Source: Talpa occidentalis (Eukaryota; Chordata; Mammalia; Eulipotyphla; Talpidae). From it: 64,000 nucleotides of DNA. The position numbers and the translations under genes were made by a program. Below are positions 32,991 to 43,070 of this stretch, in pieces. A model generated the notes under the pieces. The model was not told the origin of the DNA, did not search any database, and saw nothing but the letters and a program-made list of their open reading frames with translations. The stretch is taken from contig NW_023601104.1 in assembly GCF_014898055.3 (NCBI RefSeq), positions 82,071,106 through 82,135,105 on the forward strand. The letters run 5' to 3'. The first letter of the stretch is position 1. Each line of letters opens with the position of its first letter.

Positions 32991-34654
32991 AGTATGGGAA
33001 CCTGAGATGCCTCATTCCACAAAGTCTTCCTAGAGGAGAAAACTGAGCTAGGATTTGCAGGTGCTAAAGTGTTATTGTTTTAATATCAGAATCAGATAGA
33101 GAAATGCTTCACCTAGATATCACTAATCAGTAAGCGGGTGACAGGGATTTGCTATAAACATATATAATGGGAACAAATGGAAAATTCCTTTAGAGATTGT
33201 GTCAACCATGACGACTGTATTGGCAGCTGGGTTCACTGACACTCAGCAGGTCAGCCTCCCTGAAAGACAACACCTCCCCACATCCCTCCCCTGAAATAAT
33301 GCTATTAGCTTGAGAAAAAATTAAGACAAGTGAAAACACTACTGATGTGGCATCATTCAACAAGGACGGGAACGTCATCGTGAAATGTAGAAGGAAGAGC
33401 TACACCATAGACATACCCATGATAAAAATTTCAGAACAGTTTCAGGAGCCTGGAAACTTGACTAGACAGAATGGCCACATTTGTCATGAAAACGCTGACA
33501 TGAAGGGGACTGTTGCAGCCGAGATTCACAGAGTTATATAATTTTAGTGCAGGAAAAACGTATTGGCTATTTCATTTCATTTACTGGTCTCCGAGTCTCC
33601 TAACAATCAAAGACTTAATCAGACACTAACCCACATTTTATTGGTGTCTTTTAACAGATCCATGACATGTGGACTGTCCGTACTATGCCTGGGACTCCCT
33701 GGAAATTCCAGACCCTATGAAATTCCATTTTTGTTACCAGGGCAACTTGTTAAATCTAGATTCACCAATTTGTAGAGACTGTGTAATAATTTTCTTACAC
33801 ACAGATCCTGCCTGTCATATCACAACCTGTTTCAAGTGTCGTCTTAGCCTAGAGGGGTTCAGCATATTATTTAAGCTTTCAACAAAATACCAAAAAAGTG
33901 ACAAGGGCAAAGAATAATATATGCAGAAGTTGATTTTAGGGCAATTTTATAACAGACCTTCCGGAGGCTTTATGGGGATCATATCTTGGCAGGTATGTTA
34001 TATATCCCCAGTGTTCATAATTTAATGAATATTGGTTGTCTAAATTATTTTCTGAGACCATACAGAACAGCATGAGTTGGCCAGTCCAGATGTACAGGGA
34101 TGGTACTAAGGGTGATAGAGTGAGTTGAAATTGATTATTAAGATTAGAATATTATAAACTGGTGGGAATCCATCCAGTATCTAATAAATGATATAATTGA
34201 AATGTTCAAAACATGACTTGGGACTACTATGGCAGAAAGATTAAATGAGCTGAGTATATTGTTACTTTGGGTTATATGGGATTTAGTAAGAAAAGTGACC
34301 AGGGAATACAGATATGAAGGGGAATTTCAATAACAACATAAAACAAGTAAGGGAAGTGATGAAACATAATTATTTTTTTCCCAGAGAATTATTCCAAAAC
34401 AGACACAGTGATGATTTTAAAGGGGACAGAGTTGATTGGAGAAATGTAGCTGGATTTCAGCAAATGCTAAGTACTAGAAACTAAGTTTAGATGTAACTAA
34501 AGGAAATGAATTGAAACATGTTTCTACCTTCTGATAGGTACTATTTTCAGGATCAAGAGGGAAAGTTTTACTTTGTAGAAGTGCAGGTAGAACCACAGAA
34601 TGAATAACAGAATTGGAAAACAAAATATGCCTTATGGCTATTATTATTTGTATT
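32991..34654. other. Unique sequence; open frames unsupported
   Basis: About 1.7 kb. Frames at 33347-33541, 33563-33775 and 33669-33917 sit close together but show no known domain, no shared codon pattern and no convincing splice sites. 33347-33400 keeps three CpGs and could be a conserved non-coding patch. Confidence 0.45.
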
Positions 34655-34720
34655 TTCCCAAAACAATTTCAGTTCCTGACCTAGAGTAGAAGCTCAGTAA
34701 ATATGATTAACAGATGCATC
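34655..34720 (+). mobile_element. L2/MIR-like 3' tail
   Basis: 'TCAGTTCCTGACCTAGAGTA-GAAGCTCAGTAAATATG' resembles the shared L2/MIR tail (tgcctggcacatagtaggtgctcaataaatatt). Short. Confidence 0.45.
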
Positions 34721-36315
34721 AATGTGTGAACTTACCTAAATTCAGCGATTTCCCCACTAGGAAGTTAAGTTTTAGGCTTCCCTGTCAGGTAGAATAAATT
34801 GACAATTTAAAACACGACAGAATAATATGGTGTGCCTAAGAAGGTAAGCAAAGCTTAGCCTTATGGTCAGTTTTAGCATTTTTCAAGAAAGAACAGCCAA
34901 GGGGCATTTTTTATCAGTTCCACATGATTGTGAGTTGGCAGAAGAGAAGAGAAATGTCATCACTTTCTCCCGTAGGTGCTGGAAAACAGTTTCTGGAACT
35001 ATCAGTTCTAACTTGTAGCCATCCTGGAGTTTCTGCTCATAGCCTGACCTTTGTTCTGTAAACTTTTGATAAGAGGATTTGTTTCGATATTTGTTTTAAT
35101 GCCCTTATAGCCAGTTTCACGAAACCCATTAGACTCTGTGGAATAAATACAGCGGTTAACTGGCTCTGATGCAGCGCCCCCTTTCTGTCAGCTGGAGTAC
35201 AGCTGATAACCCCGAACCCTTTGCAAGAAGTAGAAACTCCTGGTCAACCCCTGTGAACTCGCCTAGCAGATTCTGGTCGCCTTCTCTGCCCTCTCTTTAC
35301 TGACAGTAGAATGAGAACAGGCAATTACACGAGCACTTGAAACTTATTTTCTCCTTTACATTCCAAATGCATTACTAGCCCGTGGCAGGAAAAGCTAGCA
35401 AAGCAATAAAAATTTATGTGCCCTTACCCTGGGTAGAGTTGTTGCCAGAGAGACACTATATGTTTCCCAGCACTTGTTCAATCAAGATGGGGCCTCAGGA
35501 CTGGTTCATGCCTATGGAATGCTAGTGAAAGTGATGTGTGTCATTTCTGGGCTGAGCAGAATAAGGAGTCAGTGGAGGAGTTGCAGACACCAGGACGTTC
35601 TGGGAAGCCAGGTGTTTAGGATGAGAGTCACCTCCAGCCTGGATTCCCAAGGAACTCCACAATACGCGAATGAACACAGCCAACCTGACGACCCTCCTGG
35701 CCTGTGAGTGCTCATACAGGCCTGTGACAGGAGAAATGAACAATTGTGTGATACTTCGTTCTAACAACTGTTCCCTTAACTCTAATAGAGCCTTCCCTAT
35801 TGTTTATGTCACAGCATAAAATATTATTCAAGAAGTCCTATAAACCCACACTCATTGTTCAGAAATCCAGCCTTGAGTTGACTGGTATAAAACATTTTGT
35901 TGGAGTCTTATGCCCTGGTATTCGAATGACTTCTACTAATTCTTTACTCTGAAACTGGATTAATTAGGGTAGGTAACAGTAGCTACTGCAGTAAACAAGT
36001 CCACTTTCCTCAGTGATTTAACATCCCCCAAAAACAGAAGGGAGGGAAATTTCCTAAGGAAAGAAGACTGACCTAAATCATTAATTATGATGTCTCCTAC
36101 TATTTACTATTTCAAAAATAGTAAAATTTAATTAAAAAACGCTATTACAGCTAGTCTAATCATTAGAAGCTACACAATGGGATGACATTGAAGTTCCCCT
36201 GAGATATTAGTATGACATTTTGCTTCAGCTTAAAACTTTTTGATGAAGGTCATCTGCAGTTACTATCATCTCAGAAGTCGGAAGCATAGTCCTTTGGTTT
36301 TCATCCTCAGATGAT
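34721..36315. other. Unique sequence with one CTCF-like core
   Basis: A moderately GC-rich stretch (35130-35330) includes the motif at 35172. Overlapping frames at 35474-35767 on both strands are unsupported. Confidence 0.5.
35172..35182 (-). promoter_or_regulatory. Candidate CTCF core motif (minus)
   Basis: CAGCGCCCCCT is the exact reverse complement of AGGGGGCGCTG found at 30845-30855. The two cores point toward each other across 4.3 kb. Upstream bases fit the consensus poorly; binding is a hypothesis. Confidence 0.3.
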
Positions 36316-36332
36316 CTCAGCTGGAGTACTTT

Positions 36333-36597
36333 TTTTTTTAAGATTTATTTATTTTTATACAATAACCAGGGTACAGGCCAGATGGATGGGAGGGTGAGAG
36401 GATTCACCAGAGACAGAAGGGGGAACAGAACTGGCAGACTGAAGAAATACGCTGCTGAGGGGAGCAGCGGGCGAGACAGGAGAGGTCTGCCGCGCCATGT
36501 GGGACCCTCACCAGCCAGCCGGGATAGAACCCGCACTGCAGAGGCTTCGGACAGCTTCATAGCGCGTTGCTCAACCACCTGCACCACTAGGGAGGCC
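36333..36597 (-). mobile_element. tRNA-derived T+ SINE, intermediate subfamily
   Basis: The reverse orientation reads GGCCTCCCTAGTGGTGCAGG, GGTTGAGCAACGCG, B-box relic GGGTTCTATCCCG, 'GGCTGGTGAGGGTCCCACAT' and the body. The GAGGGTCCCACATGG motif links it to subfamily 2 without the CCGGAGGAGG insert. Target-site duplication CTCAGCTGGAGTACTTT (36316-36332) versus CTCAGCTGGGGTACTTT (36598-36614). Confidence 0.95.
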
Positions 36598-36829
36598 CTC
36601 AGCTGGGGTACTTTGGAGACTTACTACTAGGTGACAACAGGAATAGAGAGAGCAGAAGCTCTGAAAAGTTTCTTCCATTTGCACCTGAGACAAGTCAGAT
36701 GTAGAGAGGCCCTGTGCCTGTGCAGGTCTCACACTTGTACTGATCAGGACAAGCACCAGGCACTTGTCTGAAAATGACACTACAGATTAAGCACATTTTA
36801 CCAAAGGACAGGGATCACTTGAAGTGGGT

Positions 36830-37000
36830 CATGTTCACAACACTCAGCATCCATTATCTTTGCTACCCATTTTATAGATATCCTTACTTATTCTCCCAAC
36901 AACCACCTTATGTGACTTCAATATTCTCAATTAGTTGAAAGTTCACTTTTTTGGCAAAGTGACATCAGTAGAAAGTAGCAAAGGTCAGCTTTAGCTCTTG
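36830..37000 (-). mobile_element. MIR fragment, minus strand
   Basis: 'CCATTTTATAGATATCC' , 'TTATTCTCCCAACAACCACC' and 'GGCAAAGTGACATCAGTAGA' loosely follow the reversed MIR order. Diverged. Confidence 0.45.
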
Positions 37001-38698
37001 TTTTATTTTTTTCTCCAAAGCTCATGCTCTTGACTGTCCCCATTGAAGAGAATCAGCATTCCTGGGAAAGAAAGGTATGGGGTGGTTAATAAGGAATTGT
37101 ACATTTCAGCCACTCTTCCATTGGTGGCTCCATCCTTGGTGTTAAATCTGTTAAACTGGGATGAGCCGAACCTTGAGTTCTAATGTTCCCTCAATCCTAG
37201 TTCAGAAATGGTGTGTCAGAAATGAATGCAAATCTTATCTGGTTTCAGAAGCCTTGAATAAAAATGTTGAGCATAAAAATACACAAATAATTCAGCTTTC
37301 TACTTGGAATATTATAATGTCTCAGATATTCTCTGTTCCAGGATTGCTCATGAATTCTTTTTACCCTGGTCCAGACTTTGAACACTGTTCTATATAAAAC
37401 AGCTTAATCTTTTAGGTTTTAAAGTATATCTGGATTTTTTAAATTTCACTTTCTTCTGTATGAGGAGTTCTTCCAAAGACCTTTTATCTTCTATCTGCTA
37501 TTTGTTCCTCTCTACTCTTCCAAAAATATCTTTCAAAGAGAACTAGAAAGTGTAATTTGCATTAAATTACCATTAAATCTCTTTTGCATTTACTCAGATT
37601 GATTTCTGGGATCTTGTAGTATTAAAATTATTATTATTTTTTTGCTTTCAGGCAAGGACAACCGAATTTGCAACTGTTAGTTTGTTTTAATCTGAAGACT
37701 TGGAAAAGAGCTTACGGTTAATTTCCTTTACCAGCATTTCCTTCATTAAGCTAAGAAAAGTGCATGTAAAATCAAAATGTACACATTCCACCTCCCTTAA
37801 CTCCAAGAATCTCTGCAATGAAGTGGTTGTCTTAGCACCACTATGAATGTACTATGTAGTGTGTAACTGAAAACTAGTTACATAGAATGTGTAGAAAACA
37901 TTTTAAAAGTTCATTGCACATAATTCTTTAGGACATGAAATTGTAATTACAAATAAATGGCATTAAAATATTAAAATGTATTTTCCCTGGAAAGGGTATC
38001 TTTTAAATGAGAGTTTTACATATCAGTGGTTTTTGCTAAAAAAAAAAAAAAGAATTACTGGAATGACATTCAGCACCCCTCCCCCCAACTATAAAATGAA
38101 AACTGATATATTGAAATCTCTCTATTACTCTAGCCATTGACCTGTTAAAAATTTTATGGGAAGCTTTAACTCAGAAATTGCCATTAATAGCAAAATGACA
38201 AGAAACTTGCTGCCCAAATGCTACTATTTCCAGAATTGTAAAAATTGCAAAAGCAATGATTTCAATTTCTCATTTATAGTGGCAGGGAAGAGTGGATTGA
38301 AATCAAATGCATCCTCTGATTCTTAATGGAAATGTGTGCACGCTGCTTGGTTCCAGGAGCCTGTGTGTGAATAAAGAGTGTCCACTCCTAGCCAGAATTA
38401 TTTTCATCTCTTACTTCTTGCCGGTGCTTCAGGTCTGATAGGAGATACACTGTGAGTGAGGGAAGGCTGAGGTGCTGGTCGCACTTCTTCAATGGCCATC
38501 ACAAGGAAGCACAGGACTGCTTCTTTATTATTGTATCTCTAATTTCCTAGCCTTTTCACTAAGCTGCTTTCTCCACAAAAAAAGGCCAGTGGAAGACTCA
38601 AAAATGGCAGCGTTCCTAGGTGTCATTTTGGCCCAAGAAAGAACAAAGGAAAAGTAAGAGGGAAGAAGGAGAAACAAAGATCAATTTCCAGTTTAACC
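37001..38698. other. Unique AT-rich sequence, nothing recognised
   Basis: About 1.7 kb; an A-run at 38039-38051. No exon or repeat family supported. Confidence 0.5.
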
Positions 38699-38795
38699 AA
38701 AAAAAAAAAAAAAAGAAAGAAAGAAAAGAAAAGAAAAGAAAAGAAAAGAAAAGAAAAGAAAAGAAAAGAAAAGAAAAGAAAAGAAAAAAGAATGA
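38699..38795. repeat. (AAAAG)n purine microsatellite with poly-A start
   Basis: About 15 A's are followed by AAAG and then roughly fourteen AAAAG units. The A run could be a leftover retroposon tail. A pure homopurine strand of this length can form triplex DNA and is likely to be unstable in length. Confidence 0.95.
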
Positions 38796-38839
38796 GAGAG
38801 AAAATATGTTCCAGTTTATGTAGGATTTTGTGTATTTAA

Positions 38840-39110
38840 CTCCATTTCTAACATTAACCCTCCCAGTGTCCTCACAAGATCCATGATGAAATTAGTATCT
38901 TTAGAGATTCTTTTTTTCCCCAATTAAACAAGAATGTGAAATATATTGACTGATTTTCCAATGAGATTTACCTCATTTACCAATGAGGCAGTGATGATAT
39001 GCTAGTTTTTCAGGAGAGAACATGGATTTTCAGGGAAAAAAAAGACTAATATAAGGATGTGCAACCAGGAAGAGGCTGGAATGGGGCTCCAATAAAGGCC
39101 TTTGGATTCC
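38840..39110 (-). mobile_element. Possible MIR fragment, minus strand
   Basis: 'ATTAACCCTCCCAGTGTCCT-CACAAGATCC' and 'AGTATCTTTAGAGATTC' recall the reversed MIR (tttaatcctcacaacaaccctatgaggtaggtac). Weak, with an unclear right end. Confidence 0.35.
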
Positions 39111-39751
39111 TGGTGACTTAGGGAATGAGCAGCTGTTTCTGTTGCTTGTGAATCATGTCTCCCACACATCAAGTGTTCTTGCCACCATTGTTGTATTTGA
39201 ACCTATGACCAAATTGATGACTTCCACATTTTAAGCTGTTCTTGAAAGTTGTGTCTCGATACTAAGTCTCCATGGAACTTTTATCTAGCCACATGTTCAT
39301 ATGTTATTATCCCAGATACTTACTCAAATGAGTCTTGCCCAGTCTGCTTCCTCTGACTTGGTCACTTCCTTTCTGTTAGACTCTGTGCGCTCATTTATAT
39401 CCTATGTCGTCTTCCTACCTCTGCATTATCTCGCAGTACTGAGGGTTGAGCCACAGAAAAGTAGAAAAATATGTGTGCTGTAGTCCACATTGAGCCATAG
39501 ATTTTATTTTATTGAAATTGAGACCCTAGGAAGCTAAAGCATAACTTTTTACATACGTTCAAAGAAAGAAAAAGTAAAAAAAAAAATATTTGCTAATTAT
39601 CTCAAATGTAACAATCCCAACTAAATCGTTGCCTAGGTTGTATACGTGACATAGATGTCTAACATTATATTTCTCTCTGTGTGTGCATATATAAATACAT
39701 AATATGTATTACTTACATATGTTTAAATTTTAAAAGTCAAATATCAGTGGT
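39111..39751. other. Unique sequence, nothing recognised
   Basis: No supported feature before the SINE pair. Confidence 0.5.
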
Positions 39752-39767
39752 AAAAAATATATTTTCC

Positions 39768-40027
39768 AGGACCTCCCTGGTGGCGCGGGGGGTTAAGGCA
39801 CAGCAATACAAAGCTATCTGCAGCCAGTGAAGCACGAGTTCGAGTCCTGGCTAGGGAGGTGACCCATATGGGGCAGCAGACCTCTCCTGTTTCCCTGCTG
39901 CTGCCCTCAACAGTGTATCTCAGTAGATCTACCTGTTCTGCTCCCCACTCTGTCTCTGGTGAATCCTCTCACCTCCCCATCTGTGGCCTGTAGCCCAAAT
40001 CGTGTATGCATAAATAAATATTTAAAA
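39768..40027 (+). mobile_element. tRNA-derived T+ SINE, outer member of a nested pair
   Basis: Head AGGACCTCCCTGGTGGCGCG, B box GAGTTCGAGTCCTGG, body and TGCATAAATAAATATTT tail. Its exact 16-bp target-site duplication AAAAAATATATTTTCC lies at 39752-39767 and, beyond the second SINE, at 40357-40372. The next SINE therefore landed in this element's A-rich tail. The terminator is altered to ATTTA rather than TCTTT. Confidence 0.93.
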
Positions 40028-40040
40028 AAATTAAAAAATA

Positions 40041-40296
40041 GGGCCTCCCTGGTGGCGCAGCAGTTGAGCACTGGGTTGTGAAGCTGCCCGCAGCCTTTGC
40101 AGCGCCGGTTCGATCCCCGGCTGCTCCCCGGCCACCGGAGGAGGGTCCCACATGGTGCGCAGACCTCTCCTGCCGCCCGCTGCTCCCCTCAGCAATGTAT
40201 TTCAATCAGTCTGCCTGTTCTGTTCCCCGCTCTGGCTCTGGTGAATTCTCTCACCCTCCCACGCTTCTGACTATACCCAGTGCTTGCATAAACAAA

Positions 40297-40339
<43 letters not shown>

Positions 40340-40351
40340 ATCTTTAAAAAA
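40041..40351 (+). mobile_element. tRNA-derived T+ SINE, subfamily 2, inner member of nested pair
   Basis: Near-consensus subfamily-2 copy: GGGCCTCCCTGGTGGCGCAG, B box GGTTCGATCCCC, 'GGCCACCGGAGGAGGGTCCC', body 'CTCTGGCTCTGGTGAATTC', then an expanded (AAAT)13 at 40289-40341 and TCTTT. The A-rich flank AATTAAAAAATA is repeated on both sides (about 40029-40040 and 40353-40364). High CpG content suggests a recent insertion. A 64-codon minus frame runs through it by chance. Confidence 0.95.
40289..40341. repeat. (AAAT)n microsatellite grown from a SINE tail
   Basis: About thirteen AAAT units lie where related SINEs have two to four. The array keeps overlapping AATAAA signals directly before the TCTTT terminator. 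Confidence 0.93.
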
Positions 40352-40372
40352 AAATTAAAAAATATATTTTCC

Positions 40373-40784
40373 TGAACTTCCATGATGTAAAATGAGCTGT
40401 ACTAGATGGAATCCATCCCCTGTTCCCTGCCAAAGCACAGAAAACTTAAGGACACGGTGACAAATACTTGATCTGAGTGGTGATCATATGAGTTCCCCAA
40501 AGTAGGAGGTGAAATTACACATGACTTATTGTTGATATACTTGTTTGAAGCAAATAAAATTATTGCGAACACTTCTTAAATGAATAAATGATCACCTTTT
40601 TATAAGAAGGATCATTCCAGGATGGGCAGGAATGTGATCTAGAGAAGGTAACCATGAAAGGATGAAGATTCTGAAAGCTCATGAGCATCCAGGTAAGAAA
40701 GTGGTGAATTTTATATCTGAAACAAAATAGGGAATGGCACCTTTCAACCCCCATCTATTTTTAAAGGCAGTTTGAATTTTCTAG
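40373..40784. other. Unique sequence, nothing recognised
   Basis: About 400 bp without a named feature. Confidence 0.5.
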
Positions 40785-40870
40785 CAGGTATGATTTTCAT
40801 TTTGCAAAGGAGAAGCAAAGGCTCAGAGGTTCCAGTTAGTTTTCCTGATTAGTAGCTCCAAAGCCTTCAT
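40785..40870 (-). mobile_element. MIR fragment, minus strand
   Basis: 'TTTTCATTTTGCAAAGGAGA-AGCAAAGGCTCAGAGG' then 'GATTAGTAGCTCC' follow the reversed MIR core (ccattttacagatgaggaaactgaggctcagagagg). Confidence 0.55.
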
Positions 40871-41338
40871 CCTTCTCACTACATAATCTTGCCTTCGGAT
40901 CTGTCACTGTCACAGTTGTGCAATGGTGATTTTATTTGCAGTAAATCTAACTGTGCTCAAGCACACATTTTATTTCTTTTAAAAAGTTTTGTCTCAAAGA
41001 ACTCTTTGAGTTATTTTTATAGATAGAAATATAGGTAGAATAGGCCCTATTTGATATTTTCCATCACCCCTTTGGTCTCTGGGTGAACAATTCAGTTCAA
41101 CAGACTAGTTGATAGAATGGAGCCCCAAAAAGACTCATTCCTTTCTGTTAGCACCAGTGACACAGATGCATATATTAATTTAGTTTTTAAAGTTCAGATT
41201 TGTGAGTAGTAGAATGAGTTGCTAAAAATAGCTGCCCTATGTGTTTTGTACCCTCACTCTTGTCATATTGCTTAAAATCCACACCAAGGGCAAAGTCTAG
41301 TGTTTCTGTTTTTTCCAGGATATTTGTTAGTAAGTTGC
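40871..41338. other. Unique sequence, nothing recognised
   Basis: Ordinary sequence before the next SINE. Confidence 0.5.
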
Positions 41339-41350
41339 AAAAACACTTCA

Positions 41351-41638
41351 CCCCAGGGCCTCCCTGGTGGCCCAAGGGGTTGAGCACCACATTATAAGGC
41401 AATCTGTAGCCTCTGCAGTGCAAGTTCGATCCCAGGCCGGGCAGGGAGCAACCCACATGACACAGCAGACCCCTCTTGACTTGCCTGCTGCTCCCCTCAG
41501 CAGTGTATTTCAGTCAGTCTGCCTGTTCTGTTCCCCACTCTGTCTCTGGTGAATCCTCTCACCCCCCCACACATACACATCTCTAGCCTGTACACCAGCC
41601 CTTGTATGCATATATAAATAAATCTTTAAAAAAACCAA
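41351..41638 (+). mobile_element. tRNA-derived T+ SINE
   Basis: Head GGGCCTCCCTGGTGGCCCAA, GGTTGAGC, B box AAGTTCGATCCCAGG, body and ATATAAATAAATCTTT tail. Target-site duplication AAAAACACTTCA (41339-41350 and 41639-41650). Five extra bases (CCCCA) precede the usual start. It lies only about 30 bp from the left end of LTR copy C. Confidence 0.95.
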
Positions 41639-41677
41639 AAAAACACTTCATCTTATTCACCTTATATATAAGAAACT

Positions 41678-42320
41678 CAAGATACATCTCCCTGAAAGGG
41701 GAAAAACAGACATTGGGGGACATTTTTCCTGCCCTTACTTACATGCAGGTGCCAGTAAGCCACAAGCTGGACTTCTTGAGTGGGGGAAGCTGGGAAGGAT
41801 CAAGGTGGACATATAAAGAGAGGGAGACACATGTGAAAGGGGACTTGGGGGAGACTCATAGAGGAGAGGCATAAAGACACTTGGAAGTGATACTTGGGAG
41901 AGACACGTGGAGTGGTTGCCCTTGGTTCTTGGCAGAGACAATGGTGCTGTTATTTTGACTTCATGTTAGATTATGTGGTGAATTTTGAATTTGGAGTCTC
42001 TCCTCTTTCAGCTCTCTGGGACCTGCTTAGCCCCTTCCTTATGGTTCCTTGACAAAAGGTAATTTAGACTACAGCAATATTTCAGGCCTTAGAGACCTCA
42101 TTTTGGGCCAAGCATGTTTGGGCATTTGTCCATGAGGCAACTGGTAATTTTTAGAGTATTACTAGGAATATCCTTTCTTCTCTTTCCATGCACGCAAATT
42201 TTATTAAAAATCTTTCACACTAAGAGTCTACTTCTTTTACTTTTGTGTGTGTGGATGGCAAGACTCCTTTTAAAGCATGTACCCCTAACAGTTTGGGGGC
42301 CCTGATTAGTTTCCAGTTAC
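41678..42320 (+). mobile_element. LTR-like element, family copy C (plus)
   Basis: Reverse complement of the A/B arrangement. In the plus direction: 'CATCTCCCTGAAAGG' (compare CACCTCCATGAATGG in A), 'CAGTAAGCCACAAGCTGGAC', TATAAA at 41812-41817, a middle rich in 'gagacac', ATTAAA at 42203-42208 followed by 'ATCTTTCACACTAAGAGTC' and a GT-rich stretch, then 'CCTAACAGTTTGGGGGCCCT'. This TATA-to-polyA order sets the LTR orientation. No retroviral internal region follows, so a solo LTR is most likely. Confidence 0.6.
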
Positions 42321-42339
42321 ATGCTGTTATTTATACCTT

Positions 42340-42480
42340 GAATACTTTTGTTAAACAGATGAGAAACTGAGATGTTGATTGAGAAAATAAGAGACAGATT
42401 CAGTTGAAGGTAGGAACAAGCTATACAGAGACACTCTCTGGGAACCAGACTTCAGTGATTGCTCAACACTCTGCCAGCTG
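42340..42480 (-). mobile_element. Possible MIR fragment
   Basis: 'GTTAAACAGATGAGAAACTG-AGATG' resembles the reversed MIR core (ttttacagatgaggaaactgagg). The rest is too diverged to follow. Confidence 0.35.
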
Positions 42481-42929
42481 CCTCTGAATTTGCTGGGCAA
42501 CTTTGGAAAATGCAGATTTCTAGAAATTCACTGTCAGCGATTGCATCAGTGAGTCTGGGGTGGTATTTGGAATATATTTTGAAATAAATAAACCAACAAC
42601 CAAAGCAACACTCCAGTAATTTTGAAAGCATTTTTAATCAAAGTAGTTTTGGGTTATAACATATGTTTCAGGTATAAAGACTTATTGATCAGTATCTATA
42701 TATAATACATTATAATCATCACCCAAAGTTTAGTATTTATCCATGTCGTGAACCACTTTTTCAAGTCTTAATTAGTCTTAAAATCTAGACTAGAAAAAGT
42801 GTTTCACTACTGTGCCCCAAACTTGGGGTTTTCCATTGTGAAAGGGTGCTCTGCATTTTGTTCATGAACAGCGACCAAGGGACAAGCCGAAGTTCAGCAT
42901 CTGGGTAAAAAGCCTTGGTGCAGAGGTAA
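42481..42929. other. Unique sequence, nothing recognised
   Basis: No feature supported. Confidence 0.5.
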
Positions 42930-43070
42930 GAACCATCTAATGGCCAAATAACTTCACCTGTGTGCTTAAGCGCTGTTTTCTCATCTGTTAATATGGGGTT
43001 GGTAAGAATAGTACCCAGACCTTACTATTTTATATGGATTAAACATGTGAATGTTTCTAAAATACGACAC
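42930..43070 (+). mobile_element. MIR SINE, plus strand
   Basis: 'CCAAATAACTTCACCTGTGT', 'TTTTCTCATCTGTTAATATG-GGG', 'AATAGTACCCAGACCTTACT' and 'GGATTAAACATGTGAATG' follow the MIR 3' half. Confidence 0.7.

Noticed and set aside
33347..33917. Cluster of three open frames resembling a small spliced gene
   Set aside because: No shared domain, no convincing splice signals, and frames overlap; the cysteine-rich segment does not form a known zinc-finger pattern.
42270..42320. GTTTGGGGGCC resembling a proline-tRNA primer-binding site after the LTR
   Set aside because: The similarity to the retroviral TTTGGGGGCTCG motif covers only the first ten or so bases and the same block is conserved in all three copies as their end, so it is more likely part of the repeat.
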